Source: Colwellia sp. MB3u-41
GTDB taxonomy: Bacteria > Pseudomonadota > Gammaproteobacteria > Enterobacterales > Alteromonadaceae
NCBI RefSeq assembly: GCF_014076845.1
Contig: NZ_JACGUT010000078.1
Coordinates: forward strand, 1-64,000
DNA: 64,000 nt
Direction of reading: 5' to 3'
Shown: piece by piece, positions 1 to 9,812 of the stretch
Layout: every line of letters starts with the position of its first letter
Numbering within the stretch: position 1 is the first letter of the stretch
Notes under the pieces: model-generated
What the model was told of the DNA's origin: nothing
Seen by the model: the letters and a program-made list of their open reading frames with translations, nothing else
Database searches by the model: none
Program-made: the position numbers and the translations under genes

Positions 1-29
1 TCACCCTCGGTGAGCTGCTTGTATTTCAT
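1..29 (-). CDS. N-terminus of an IS30-family transposase (runs off window)
   Basis: Reading leftwards from an ATG at 29-27 the frame gives MKYKQLTEG before the window ends. IS30-family transposases characteristically begin with an M-x-YKQLT-x-x-(Q/E)R pattern, so this is most likely the first ten codons of such a transposase. Only the start is visible, so catalytic DDE residues and intactness cannot be judged. It lies 107 bases beyond the stop codon of acnA and on the same strand, so the element inserted just downstream of acnA. Confidence 0.55.
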
Positions 30-136
30 AGTGTTTTACTTCTTGGCGGGAGCAAAAAACTAAGGATATCGCAGTTCATCGTTTTTATTAACTTGGGTGT
101 CGCACTTAGTATATGAATTCGGCAAGGGTAACAATA
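1..136 (-). mobile_element. End of a probable IS30-like insertion sequence
   Basis: The stretch between the transposase start and the acnA stop holds no other gene and should contain the element's outer terminus and promoter. The text around 108-120 (cgcacttagtatatgaattc) resembles termini I associate with IS30-type elements, but the second end lies outside the window, so neither the inverted repeat nor the target duplication can be confirmed. The exact boundary is unknown. Confidence 0.35.
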
Positions 137-2875
137 TTAGTCTGTCGACGCTAAATTTCGTAGCACATAATGTAATATGCCACCATGTTGGAAGTATTTG
201 AATTCGTTGGGTGTATCAATACGAATTTTCACTTCAAAGGAACGTTCATTACCCTCTTCAGTTTTAACGGATACTTTCACCGTTTTCTGCCCAATACTCA
301 CGGCAGGAATACTAAATTGCTCTTCACCGGTCAGCTTTCGTGACTCGGCATCATCATCTGGCATAAACTGCAATGGTAATATCCCCATGCCGACTAAATT
401 AGATCGATGAATACGTTCGTAACTTTGTGCAATTACCGCTTTAACGCCTAATAAGGCAGGCCCTTTGGCGGCCCAATCACGAGAACTGCCCGTACCATAT
501 TCTTTTCCAGCTAAGACAATCGAAGCAATTTTTTGTTGTTGGTATTGCATCGCCGCATCAAAAACACTCATTTTTTCACCCGATGGCATCAGTGTCGTCC
601 AACAGCCCTCAGTGCCTGGTGCTAATAAATTACGTAAACGAACATTCGCAAAAGTACCGCGCATCATCACTTCATGATTACCGCGTCTAGAGCCATAAGA
701 GTTAAAGCCTTTAGGCGAGACGCCTTCACTTTGTAAATACTGAGCCGCGGGGCTATCTAGTGCAATTGAGCCGGCAGGTGAAATATGGTCAGTAGTGACA
801 CTATCACCCAGTTTTAACAAACATCGGGCATCTTTAATCGGGCTAATACTTGGTATTTTTGCGGTAATATTGTTAAAAAATGGTGGTAATTTGACGTAAG
901 TAGAATCTGGCCAATCATATTTCTGGCTTTGTACTATATCCAGTGCCTGCCAGTCTTTATTGCCACTATACACATCTTCATATCGGGAAATAAACATTGA
1001 ACTGTCGATAACTTTTTCGATAACTTGCTTAATTTCCTGACTATCTGGCCAGATGTCATGTAAATAAACCGGTTTACCTGTAGGGTCATCACCTAGTGAG
1101 CCCGTGGTAATATCTATCTTCATATTACCCGCTAAAGCATAAGCAACGACCAAAGGAGGAGAGGCTAAATAATTAGCTTGGACTTCTGGATGAATACGCC
1201 CTTCAAAGTTACGGTTACCCGATAAAACAGAGGTAACAGATAAATCGCCTTGATGAATAGCGTCGCTAATTTCGGTAGGTAAAGGGCCTGAATTACCAAT
1301 ACAGGTCGTACAACCGTATCCGACTAACTGAAAACCAAGGGCATCTAAATCTTCATTTAAGCCAGATTTAAGCAGATAATCAGTGACCACTTGAGAACCA
1401 GGTGCAAAACTGGTTTTCACCCAAGGTTTAACCGTTAATCCTCGCTGACGCGCATTTCTGGCTAATAAACCAGCGGCAATTAATACCGATGGATTTGAAG
1501 TGTTAGTGCAACTAGTGATTGCCGCTATCACTACAGCACCGTGTTTTAATATAAAATCTTCATCAGCATACTGACAGGGAACGCCTGAATCTTCATTATT
1601 AGCAGGTAATAGCACCGAAGGTTGTCCGCCTTCACTTTCAAAGCCACTTTCACTTTCGCTCAAGCCTGCTTGTTTAATACCGTGTTGTAAAGCTAACCAG
1701 TCACGATAAGCAAGACCGGCACGGTCCAGTGAAATTCTGTCTTGTGGACGTTTGGGCCCAGCAATAGAAGGCACTACTTCATCTAGTTTTAATGATAATC
1801 GGCTATGATAAACAGCATGCTGTTGAGACTGCGTTCCCCACATATCCATCGTTTTTAAATAGGACTCTACACGTTCAATGTGGTCACTGTCACGGCCGGT
1901 TAGTTGCAGATAATCGGTAGTTTGATGATCGATGGGGAAAATTCCACACGTTGCCCCATATTCTGGCGCCATATTGGCTATGGTCGCTCGGTCGGCCAAG
2001 GTCAGTTCATTCACGCCAGTTCCAAAGAATTCGACAAACTTACCTACCACACCTGCAGCACGTAATTGTTCGGTCACCGTTAAGACTAAGTCAGTTGCTG
2101 TAGTGCCTGCCGGTAATTTCCCCGTTAATTCAAAACCAACAATCTCAGGTATTAGCATAGTAACGGGTTGTCCCAGCATCGCCGCTTCAGCTTCGATACC
2201 GCCGACTCCCCAACCCAACACACCTAAACCATTAATCATGGTGGTATGTGAATCGGTGCCGACCAAAGTATCAGGATAAAGTAAATTATTTTCGTCGGGA
2301 TTTTTGAATACCACTCGAGCTAAATATTCTAGATTTACCTGATGCACAATACCGCGACCTGGTGGAACCACCTTAAAATTATCAAAGCTTTGCTGGCCCC
2401 AGCGTAAAAACTGATAACGTTCACGATTACGTTGAAACTCAATCGCGGTATTTTTTTCCATCGCATCAGCTTGACCGAACACATCGACCATTACAGAATG
2501 GTCGATGACTAATTCTACTGGATTTAACGGATTTATTTGTTTGGCTTTTCCACCCATTTTTACTATCGCATCACGCATAGCCGCTAAATCAACTACGGCG
2601 GGTACTCCCGTAAAATCTTGCAAAATTACGCGAGCAGGAACAAAGGCAATTTCAGTATCTTGCCAGTTGTCTACATCCCAATTGGCTAAGGTTTCAATAT
2701 CCGCTTGTTGAACAAAATCACTATCAGCATGACGTAATAGATTTTCTAAGAGAATTTTAGCGGCAAAAGGCAAACGTGAAAGGTCATACTTATCTGTTAA
2801 ACCATCAAAACTGTGGTAGTGACAAATTTCACCATTAATTTCAAGCTGCTTCAAACGTTGTATAGAGTTGGCCAT
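137..2875 (-). CDS. acnA: Aconitate hydratase A
   Basis: Iron-sulfur dehydratase interconverting citrate and isocitrate in the TCA cycle, cytoplasmic. The three cluster cysteines are visible: Cys456 in SCTNTSNPS and Cys522/Cys525 in GCTTCIGNSG. Their spacing (66 and 3 residues) equals that of E. coli AcnA Cys435/501/504. The C-terminal swivel domain carries EYGTGSSRDWA and QSYERIHRSNLVGMG. Length is 912 residues, close to the family. The frame is open further upstream, but the ATG at 2875 is chosen because GGAG sits about 10 bases before it and the protein then begins MANSIQRLKQL, as expected for AcnA. It stands alone; an IS30-like element follows its stop codon. Confidence 0.95.
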   Translation of the reverse strand: MANSIQRLKQLEINGEICHYHSFDGLTDKYDLSRLPFAAKILLENLLRHADSDFVQQADIETLANWDVDNWQDTEIAFVPARVILQDFTGVPAVVDLAAMRDAIVKMGGKAKQINPLNPVELVIDHSVMVDVFGQADAMEKNTAIEFQRNRERYQFLRWGQQSFDNFKVVPPGRGIVHQVNLEYLARVVFKNPDENNLLYPDTLVGTDSHTTMINGLGVLGWGVGGIEAEAAMLGQPVTMLIPEIVGFELTGKLPAGTTATDLVLTVTEQLRAAGVVGKFVEFFGTGVNELTLADRATIANMAPEYGATCGIFPIDHQTTDYLQLTGRDSDHIERVESYLKTMDMWGTQSQQHAVYHSRLSLKLDEVVPSIAGPKRPQDRISLDRAGLAYRDWLALQHGIKQAGLSESESGFESEGGQPSVLLPANNEDSGVPCQYADEDFILKHGAVVIAAITSCTNTSNPSVLIAAGLLARNARQRGLTVKPWVKTSFAPGSQVVTDYLLKSGLNEDLDALGFQLVGYGCTTCIGNSGPLPTEISDAIHQGDLSVTSVLSGNRNFEGRIHPEVQANYLASPPLVVAYALAGNMKIDITTGSLGDDPTGKPVYLHDIWPDSQEIKQVIEKVIDSSMFISRYEDVYSGNKDWQALDIVQSQKYDWPDSTYVKLPPFFNNITAKIPSISPIKDARCLLKLGDSVTTDHISPAGSIALDSPAAQYLQSEGVSPKGFNSYGSRRGNHEVMMRGTFANVRLRNLLAPGTEGCWTTLMPSGEKMSVFDAAMQYQQQKIASIVLAGKEYGTGSSRDWAAKGPALLGVKAVIAQSYERIHRSNLVGMGILPLQFMPDDDAESRKLTGEEQFSIPAVSIGQKTVKVSVKTEEGNERSFEVKIRIDTPNEFKYFQHGGILHYVLRNLASTD

Positions 2876-3266
2876 TGTCGTTATCTCCATTAAAAGTAGT
2901 AATCTGATTGGTACACGCATTATGATAAACGTAGTCAATATACCCTAGCATACATGGACGAAAACATAATGTGGCAGCCAAAATAAAGGGCTGGTGACAT
3001 GTTTAATTATATAGCAATCAGTAGGGGGTTTATTAAAAATGAGACTCGAGTCAAATAATTTATCATGATAGGTCGATTTGATAAGACAGGATAAATTAGT
3101 GATACGAGCCGCGATGAACACCTGTTATGAAAAGGTAAGCCTAGCGGCAACCGATAGATAATTGACGATGTTCTATTAATTACCGACTCAATTGATTGGG
3201 TCGCTCACAGCAGGTTCGTTACCATCATAATATTCAAGGCAATATATTTATTGCTTAAATCAATGC
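2876..3266. other. Intergenic, acnA promoter side
   Basis: No gene seen. This must carry the acnA promoter reading leftwards. A short imperfect hairpin (CGACTCAAT/ATTGGGTCG) lies near 3182-3201, without a T run. Nothing else recognised. Confidence 0.4.
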
Positions 3267-3716
3267 TTATTGCTCTTTAAAACGCACCGCCAAGACATCA
3301 CATATTGCGCCGTGTAAAATGGCATTTGTGGTAGAGCCTAACAATAATTGTAAACCATGAACGCCATGGCTGCCTGTTATAATTAAATCGACATGTTCGT
3401 GCTCTGCAAAAGCCAATATTTATTCGTTAATATATCCGACCGATATACACAATCGTTGTTCGTTGATATTTAGCCTTTTAGCTAATGGTTGAAGTACCTC
3501 TTTGGCTTGTTCTTTTCGTTTTTCTGTATTACCAAAACTGCCAACTGGGTCTGGACCCGGAACAACACCGAGTGCTCCTCCATAATTAGGTATCGGCTCT
3601 ACCACATGAATAATACTGATCTTAGCTTTGGTGAACTGTTGTAATTGCGCGACTTTATCTTCAATATAACTTTTTTAATCATTAAGTTTTCTGGCAAATA
3701 AAATATGTTTATACAT
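3267..3716 (-). pseudogene. UspA-family universal stress protein, two in-frame stops
   Basis: One continuous reading frame from ATG 3716 to TAA 3267-3269 encodes a 149-codon universal stress protein (MYKHILFA... then IIHVVEPIPNYGG, and the nucleotide-binding signature GSHGVHGLQLLLGSTTNAIL). Two TAA codons interrupt it in frame, at 3675-3677 (codon 14) and 3420-3422 (codon 99), with no frameshift. Family members of this type are about 145 residues, so the gene is full length apart from the stops. Each could arise from one substitution of a sense codon. Internal translation could at most yield fragments. UspA proteins bind ATP and aid stress survival; this copy is probably dead. Confidence 0.85.
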
Positions 3717-4004
3717 AAATTTTCCTTTCTTAAATTACAATATTTCTTGATTGGTGGCTGGCAAAGCTTAAATTTTTGTCTTTAAATATTATTGTTGTTT
3801 GTTATGTTGTTATCTGAACTTAAGGGCATGTACTGCTAGTGGCATAGAATTTTGATTACAGCGAAAGATACTTTTTGTTTACTTACTACCTAAATTAAAG
3901 AGAATTGTGTACGGTATCGAACTGAACAGCGAGTTTGTTTTTGTTAACGTATCATTATAACCTTTAGCTGCTTCATTCAATTATTAAGAAGGGACGCATA
4001 TACG

Positions 4005-4769
4005 ATGCAAAAAATAATCAACACCCAAATTACTCCCTTACAAAATCACTTACTAGCTGTCTTACCTGATGAAGTAAAAGAACGACTTTTTCCTTTTGTT
4101 GAGTTAGTAAAATTAGAGTTAGGAGAGGTGATGTACGAAGCAGGTGATAAACTCGCTAATGTGTACTTTCCCGTTGACTCCATTGTGTCTTTATTATACG
4201 TAATGGCGAGTGGCGCTTCGGCAGAAATCTCTGTGGTAGGTAATGAAGGCGTCGTTGGTATTGCGCTGTTTATGGGCGGAGAAAGTACGTCAAGTCGAGC
4301 CGTAGTTCAAAGTGCGGGTTATGCATATCGACTTAAAGGAAAACGCTTAACCGAAGAGTTCCACCGGCATGGAAAATTGTTAGGTTTAATGCTTCGTTAT
4401 ACCCAATCACTCATTACTCAAATGTCACAGACCGCAGTATGTAATCGCCACCATACTATTGATCAGCAATTGTGCCGTTTTCTTCTACTGTCGCTTGACC
4501 GTTTACCGGATAACAACCTAACGATGACTCAGGAACTTATTGCTAATATGCTAGGGGTACGCCGTGAAGGTGTGACCGAAGCTGCGGGGAAACTTCAGAA
4601 ATTGGGTGTGATTGATTATCATCGCGGTCATATCACTGTGTTAAATAGGCAGAAACTTGAAGACTTAAGTTGTGAATGCTACGCGGTTGTAAAAAAAGAA
4701 ACCGACCGATTACTCCCTCATGAAAACGAAAAATTTTATTATACCTCACAAAATGTTACTAATCTTTAA
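4005..4769 (+). CDS. Crp/Fnr-family transcription regulator
   Basis: A 254-residue regulator with an N-terminal cyclic-nucleotide-binding-like beta barrel (residues about 20-125, containing EISVVGNEGVVGIALFMGG) and a C-terminal winged helix (about 155-230; LTMTQELIANMLGVRREGVT is the helix-turn-helix). There is no N-terminal cysteine cluster, so it is not an oxygen-sensing FNR proper. It ends with a CECY motif shared with the broken paralogue 400 bases downstream. GGGA lies about 10 bases before the ATG. It sits upstream of the paralogue and next to a dead uspA, a setting typical of stress regulators, but its ligand and targets cannot be read from sequence. Confidence 0.85.
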   Translation: MQKIINTQITPLQNHLLAVLPDEVKERLFPFVELVKLELGEVMYEAGDKLANVYFPVDSIVSLLYVMASGASAEISVVGNEGVVGIALFMGGESTSSRAVVQSAGYAYRLKGKRLTEEFHRHGKLLGLMLRYTQSLITQMSQTAVCNRHHTIDQQLCRFLLLSLDRLPDNNLTMTQELIANMLGVRREGVTEAAGKLQKLGVIDYHRGHITVLNRQKLEDLSCECYAVVKKETDRLLPHENEKFYYTSQNVTNL

Positions 4770-5175
4770 TCAACGTTATTTATTCAAGTGAGTAACATTG
4801 TCTTTTATCTCCATAAACTGATGCTTTTTATGAATATAAAAATTTATTTTTAATCAATTTATGATGGTCGGCACAATATCAGCTACTGTGCTGAATAAGG
4901 CGCCACTCTATTTACTTTTATAAAACTCTTCCTTCAATATCCACGTAAAACGTTATGACTTTAGCGCTGACATTGAATAAATCCTCGCGACATTTTAGAC
5001 ACCGCTATTGCTTAGAACTTAATTATTTTAAATAATTAAGTTCTAAGCTCATATAATTAGCAATGTTTGCCAGCGCACAGAACCCATATTTTATAAGGCT
5101 TACACTTGATTATTGCTGCTATAAAGTTCAATTATTTAACGCAATATCATTTTTTCTGTATCAGAGAGCAAACAT
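4770..5175. other. Intergenic between two crp-like genes
   Basis: A 406-base gene-free gap. Its one clear feature is the long palindrome at 5010-5048, listed separately. No small gene with a convincing start was seen. Confidence 0.4.
5010..5048. terminator. Perfect 39-nt palindrome, possible bidirectional terminator
   Basis: The arms gcttagaacttaattattt (5010-5028) and its exact reverse complement (5030-5048) are 19 bases each with one base between them. As RNA it would form a long AU-rich hairpin. There is no clean T run on either side, so terminator, operator and mobile-repeat scar all remain possible. Confidence 0.4.
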
Positions 5176-5883
5176 ATGCGATCAAAAGAAAAACAAGAAG
5201 TCACCAATAAGCTGTTAGATGGGCTACCAAGTAAACTAAGAAAAACTATTTTAGCGCAATGCGAGCAGGTCCATTTAACCTCTGGTGATATATTACATGA
5301 GCGTGGGCAAGGTATTGACTACATATTCTATCCATTAACAGGGTATATTTCACTGGTCACTACCTGAACTAGACACCCACCGCTTGAGTTGTGCATTATT
5401 GGTAATGAAGGCATGTTGGGTATTTCCAATATTTCAGGAGTAAAATCGGCACCAGATAGAGCTGTTGTCCAGGGTTCTGGAACGGCGCTGCGCTTATCTG
5501 TTAAGCAATTCCAGTATCAACTGAAAAACTTTCCATTACTGTTAAAAAGGTTGAATGATTACCTTTATATTTTGTTTGTGCAAGGTTCTCAATCATTAGT
5601 CTGCATGCGATTTCATCCCATAGCATCTCGTCTTGCTCGTTGGTTACTCATGACTGATGATAGGGCACATTCTACTCATTTAAATCTAACACATCAATTT
5701 CTTGCTGATATGCTTGGCGTTCGAAGAAGCGGTATAACAGTAGCCGCTTGCCTATTAAAAGATAAAAAGTTAATTAGCTATAAACGAGGTACCATTCAGA
5801 TACTTAATCGTAAGGGCTTAGAGCTAGAAGCTTGTGAGTGTTATCAGCTAATAAAAGGTAATTATACCAATATGTTAAACTAG
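5176..5883 (+). pseudogene. Second Crp/Fnr-family regulator, in-frame TGA
   Basis: The frame from ATG 5176 continues unshifted to the TAG at 5881-5883 except for a TGA at 5365-5367 (codon 64). Before it lies the first part of a cyclic-nucleotide-binding domain; after it come LELCIIGNEGMLGISN and the helix-turn-helix LTHQFLADMLGVRRSGIT, ending in a CECY motif. It is a paralogue of the gene at 4005 with the same domain order. At 235 codons it is full length, so one nonsense change seems to be the only lesion. A TTG at 5389 could start a truncated product lacking half the sensor domain, but no good ribosome binding site precedes it. Confidence 0.8.
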
Positions 5884-5910
5884 ACCACTTTAGCCATACA
5901 TTTTTTGAAT

Positions 5911-6114
5911 CTATTCTTTTATTGGGCTCTCCTCAATAAGTTTTATTATAGTAGAATTTTTTTTTAGTATTGCTAAATCAATAAGATAGCTTTTCTCAAG
6001 TGCTTGTATTGGCTGTTTTTCTAATAGCTCTCTTACTGATTCTACTTCTCCATTTGCGATGCAAGTTGTTAAAGCCGCAAAAGTAGCGATACTGCGTTCG
6101 TTTTGATTACTCAT
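5911..6114 (-). CDS. Small conserved-looking protein, ankyrin-like
   Basis: A 67-residue protein (MSNQNERSIATFAALTTC...) of alternating short helices; VESVRELLEKQPIQALEK followed by LAILKKNSTIIKLIEESP looks like one degenerate ankyrin-type helical repeat. The ATG at 6114 is chosen because GGGA lies 8 bases upstream; a TTG four codons earlier is in frame but weaker. It converges on the broken crp-like gene. Function unknown. Confidence 0.6.
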   Translation of the reverse strand: MSNQNERSIATFAALTTCIANGEVESVRELLEKQPIQALEKSYLIDLAILKKNSTIIKLIEESPIKE

Positions 6115-6126
6115 ATTAAATCCCAA

Positions 6127-6582
6127 TAGTTACGATCTGTTAAACTAGTTAAGTTATAGGTTACGACTATTATTTTGCACTGCATGTGAAAACAAATATG
6201 TACGCCATCACACACAACTTAACGGTTTTCTTATTTAGAAAGCTTACTACCCTCTGTATGCGCTATATTCTCAGTAGTATAGGTTATATTTAAATATGTA
6301 TGTTGGCGGTATAAGCAATATCCCCCTTTAGGCTTTTATAACGCTAAAAATTGATTTTTGTTCTGATACATCAATATTTAAGTATGTGCGCTAGCGCACA
6401 TCTAACAGGCTGATATTTTGTTACTTTGAGATGTGAAATAAATCCTACATGAAGAAATCATTCATGAATCAAAAAAATTCAAGCCGTGTTGTGCAATTTA
6501 TAAGTTGATTGTTAGGTTCTTGGAAAATAGGATTATAAATCTAAAAATAGGCACACAGAAATTCAGAATAGAAAGGAAAGTT
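6127..6582. other. Intergenic with an 18-bp palindrome
   Basis: About 460 AT-rich bases without a convincing gene, holding the divergent promoters of the genes at 6114 and 6583. The palindrome at 6384-6401 is the only structured element I see. Confidence 0.35.
6384..6401. repeat. Perfect 18-bp palindrome ATGTGCGCTAGCGCACAT
   Basis: A GC-rich perfect dyad in AT-rich surroundings, 182 bases upstream of the next gene. The size suits an operator for a dimeric regulator. There is no T run, so a terminator is less likely. Confidence 0.4.
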
Positions 6583-7038
6583 ATGCGTTATCACCAATTA
6601 AGTGAAGTATTTGAACACCTAATAACATTGAATACCGCAACGTTAGCGTTTTATGAGAGAAGTCTTAAAGTGACAGAGCAAGAACGCGCTAGCATGTTTT
6701 TACATTATTTAACAGACAAGCAAAAAATCAGAAACCAATATTTAATCAGCTCATTGATAGAGGCGCCTATTAAAATATTTGAAATGTGGTTTGATGATGA
6801 TATTGACGAGCAGTTATTAGTTTATATAAAAACACTAGCGTTAGCTCCTGATGCAAACAGTGAAAAAATAATCGCTGTAATGTTAGAGGTAAATGAGAAG
6901 ATAGAAATGTGGCTAATATCTATTTTACCCCTGATAATCAACGATTATAGTAAAGAGTATCTTCAAGACTTGATCAATAATTTACATCAAAAAAATCAGC
7001 AAATAATGCATGGCATCCAAAGGATGAATGATGTGTGA
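6583..7038 (+). CDS. Helical protein of unknown function, ferritin-like layout
   Basis: A 151-residue protein beginning MRYHQLSEVFEHLITLN, made almost wholly of amphipathic helices (about 5-30, 35-60, 75-125 and 130-150). The pattern resembles a four-helix bundle, and TATLAFYERSL followed by RASMFLHYL recalls ferritin-like proteins of unknown function. I do not see a clear di-iron E-x-x-H set. The start is set by AAGG about 9 bases before the ATG; the frame is open 26 codons further upstream without a ribosome binding site. Function unknown. Confidence 0.6.
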   Translation: MRYHQLSEVFEHLITLNTATLAFYERSLKVTEQERASMFLHYLTDKQKIRNQYLISSLIEAPIKIFEMWFDDDIDEQLLVYIKTLALAPDANSEKIIAVMLEVNEKIEMWLISILPLIINDYSKEYLQDLINNLHQKNQQIMHGIQRMNDV

Positions 7039-7174
7039 CCCTACCTTTTTCATTCTTAATATCGACGATGTAGTGATTTTCTCAAAGCGATAATAAGTTA
7101 AATTGGCCTGTTTTATAACAATCACGATGACTATTTGTGACCAAATATGTGAACAAAAAATATGATGTATTTAA

Positions 7175-8341
7175 ATGAAACGGACAGAAAATGCAAATCT
7201 TAGCTTATTACTTGCCTTAACGCCGGTTGTGTTGACTCTGCTTATTATTGGGACACAAATCTTTTACGTTATTCACGTCGCTTTACCTTTAGTGTCTTTG
7301 TTAATAACGGTTGGGATGATTATTGGGGTCTGGATTGCTAGCGGTACGGGTGGTTTGGCCTTAATGGGCATTGGTGGGGGCTTCAACATTCCTGCATATT
7401 GGACCGCTGGCACTTTAGTTTCGGGTGCATTTTTTGGTGATGAAATTTCACCACTTTCCGACACCACTAATTTGGCCCCTGCAGTGACTTGAACCTATGT
7501 GTTTTCTCATATAAAAAATATGATGGCAACGATTATCCCAGATATGCTCGTCGCTATTATCATTTATTTGTTGGTTAGATTTTTCGTTATGGGTTTAGCG
7601 ATAAAAAAATATCCCCCCATGCCCTCATTATTCGCTGGCGTTGTTGCGGGTGGTGCAACGGCAATGATTGTTCAGGGGCAGAGCGGGCAATCAATTTTTG
7701 ATTTTGCCAATAATGGCTACTCAATAAGTACCGGGATTGAAGAAATTGACAGTTTGTTAAATCGGGGGGGATACAATCGATGATGTGGACTATTTCTTTG
7801 ATATTAATTGCGCTGGGGTTTGGCGGTGCGATTGAAAAAACAGGTTGTGTGAAGTTAATTATTAATGCTATCAAGAGTAAAGTCAGTAGTTTTCTGGCAT
7901 TCAAACCGCGGCGATTGGCACTGTTTTTCTACTAACCTAGTTGCCAGCGACCATTACTTATCGATTGTTTTACCAGAGCGAATGTACTCGCCTGTTTATC
8001 GTGTATGGGTTATTCAACCTTAAATCTATCACGTGGAATCGAAGAAGGTGGAACATTAATGTCTCCGCTAATTCCATGGAATGTGGGTGGTGTATTTGTA
8101 ATTTCAGGGCTCGGTCTTGCTCATGGCAATATAGAAAACCTTTTGTATATCCCCCTTGTTTTGCCTGCTGGATGGCACCGATTATTGGAGTTTTCTATGC
8201 TTTTACTGGGTTATTCTCGCCAAAGCAACCGAAGAAAAAAGAGAACATTGGGGATCTTCTGGTGAAGCGATAGCAGAATTTAATGCTGATGGTACACCAA
8301 AAGTCGAAGATACTGAAAAAGACAATGTAGTGAATAAGTAA
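7175..8341 (+). pseudogene. nhaC: NhaC-family Na+/H+ antiporter, heavily decayed
   Basis: Homology to NhaC sodium/proton antiporters runs across three frames. Hallmarks are GAFFGDEISPLSDTTNLAPA (about codons 87-106), a FSHI segment, and LNLSRGIEEGGTLMSPLIPWN near the C-terminus. Lesions: the first part passes straight from GVWIASGT to GGLALMGIG, implying an in-frame deletion of the intervening membrane region; TGA at 7490-7492, where family members have Gly; a -1 shift at the G run 7764-7770 (seven Gs where eight would restore frame into MMWTISLILIALGFGG); and at least two more shifts and a TAG between 7880 and 8280. The product would have been an inner-membrane exchanger. It cannot function. 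Confidence 0.85.
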
Positions 8342-8601
8342 AATAACATTGGCCAGAGTGGTAGCTTATAATTTAGGTGTGAACAAATTGTAAGCTCGGT
8401 TTAGCGCATTAAAATTAATAGCACGACAACAAAGTGAGTCTCCCTTCAATGACTTTATCGTAAAGTGAATGTTGTTTTTTTAATCATTTATATAGCAAAT
8501 ACTCACAATTTCAGTCGTTTTATTGTTCTATGTCGTAGTTTTATAAAATGTGGGGATTATACTATTATTTTACACATTATTATCGTTAAGGGATTTACGT
8601 A

Positions 8602-9612
8602 ATGAAAGCAGCCGTGATTCATCAGTTTAAAGAGAAGCTTGAGATTAAACAGCTTGATAAACCTACTATTTCTAGTAAAGAAGTGTTGGTAAAAATCCAT
8701 GCTTGTGGTGTTTGTCATACAGATTTACATGCGTGTCATGGAGATTGGCCGGTAAAACCTAAAATGCCACTCGTACCTGGTCATGAAGGCGTAGGAGAAA
8801 TTGTTGAGGTAGGGGAACAAGTAACACACCTTAAACTTGGCGATCGCGTGGGCATACCTTGGCTTTATAGTGCTTGTGGATATTGTGACTACTGTTTAAC
8901 CGGAGATGAAAATTTATGTTTATCTCAGCAAAATGCGGGTTACTCTGTTGACGGTAGTTATGCTGAATATTGTAAAGCAGACGCGAGCTATGTTGTAAAA
9001 ATACCCGATGGTATTAATTATGTTGATGCAGCCCCTTTATTCTGTGCGGGCGTGACCACTTATAAAGCCTTGAAAGTTTCTACTGCTAAGCCTGGTGAAT
9101 GGGTCGCCATTTTTGGTATTGGTGGTTTAGGACATTTGGCGGTGCAATATGCAGTCGCTATGGGATTAAATGTTATTGCCATTGATACAGGAACAGATAA
9201 ATTAACCCTTGCTAAAGACCTTGGTGCTGCAATTTGTTTAGACTTTAAATGTGATGATGTTGTTGCACAAGTGCTCGCTAAAACAGGTGGTGTTCACGCC
9301 AGTATATGCACCGCTGTTAGTAAAAGCGTATTTGAACAAAGTTATAACGTTATTCGCCGTGGCGGTAAGTGTGTTTTAGTTGGCTTGCCTGCTGAAGATA
9401 TGCCATTACCGATATTTGACACGGTATTAAATGGTGTGAGCGTTGTGGGCTCTATTGTAGGGACACGTAAAGATTTAATTGAGTGCTTAGACTTTGCCGC
9501 CCGTGGAAAAGTTAAGGCTATTACCATTGAAAAGTCACTGGAAGATATCAATGATATTTTTGACGATATGGTTAAAGGGAAAATTGTAGGTCGAGTGGTG
9601 ATGAAATTTTAA
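8602..9612 (+). CDS. adhP: Zinc-dependent alcohol dehydrogenase, AdhP type
   Basis: A 336-residue medium-chain dehydrogenase oxidising primary alcohols with NAD. Catalytic zinc ligands are Cys38 (in CGVCHTD), His61-Glu62 (GHEG) and Cys148. The structural zinc is held by Cys92, Cys95, Cys98 and Cys106. The Rossmann motif GIGGLG is at 172-177. Length and motif spacing fit bacterial AdhP (propanol-preferring). AGGGA precedes the ATG. It is monocistronic, ending before a strong hairpin shared with the convergent katG. Cytoplasmic. Confidence 0.92.
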   Translation: MKAAVIHQFKEKLEIKQLDKPTISSKEVLVKIHACGVCHTDLHACHGDWPVKPKMPLVPGHEGVGEIVEVGEQVTHLKLGDRVGIPWLYSACGYCDYCLTGDENLCLSQQNAGYSVDGSYAEYCKADASYVVKIPDGINYVDAAPLFCAGVTTYKALKVSTAKPGEWVAIFGIGGLGHLAVQYAVAMGLNVIAIDTGTDKLTLAKDLGAAICLDFKCDDVVAQVLAKTGGVHASICTAVSKSVFEQSYNVIRRGGKCVLVGLPAEDMPLPIFDTVLNGVSVVGSIVGTRKDLIECLDFAARGKVKAITIEKSLEDINDIFDDMVKGKIVGRVVMKF

Positions 9613-9754
9613 TGATCCTCCTGGTTGCTAAAGACTTTGTTACTGTCACGTAGATAGCTTTTTTTGGTGGGGTGGGGACGATAAGAATAAAAATGATTAA
9701 ATCATCAGTTAAACTCATTATTAGTTAAGCGGGTCATAAGGTTAATTGAGTGAT

Positions 9755-9797
9755 AAGTAAAGCAGCTAACCGCCACTGGCGGTTAGCTGCTTTACTT
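9755..9797. terminator. Bidirectional hairpin terminator between adhP and katG
   Basis: Perfect 20-base arms aagtaaagcagctaaccgcc (9755-9774) and its complement (9778-9797) around a 3-base loop. On both strands the 3' arm ends CTTTACTT. It sits 16 bases past the katG stop and about 140 past adhP, so it can end both convergent transcripts. Confidence 0.75.
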
Positions 9798-9812
9798 AAA
9801 GCGTTATTAAGC

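Noticed and set aside
3100-3210. Possible riboswitch upstream of acnA (structured text around 3120-3200)
   Set aside because: The order of conserved bases does not match a c-di-GMP or glycine riboswitch, and only a short imperfect hairpin is visible.
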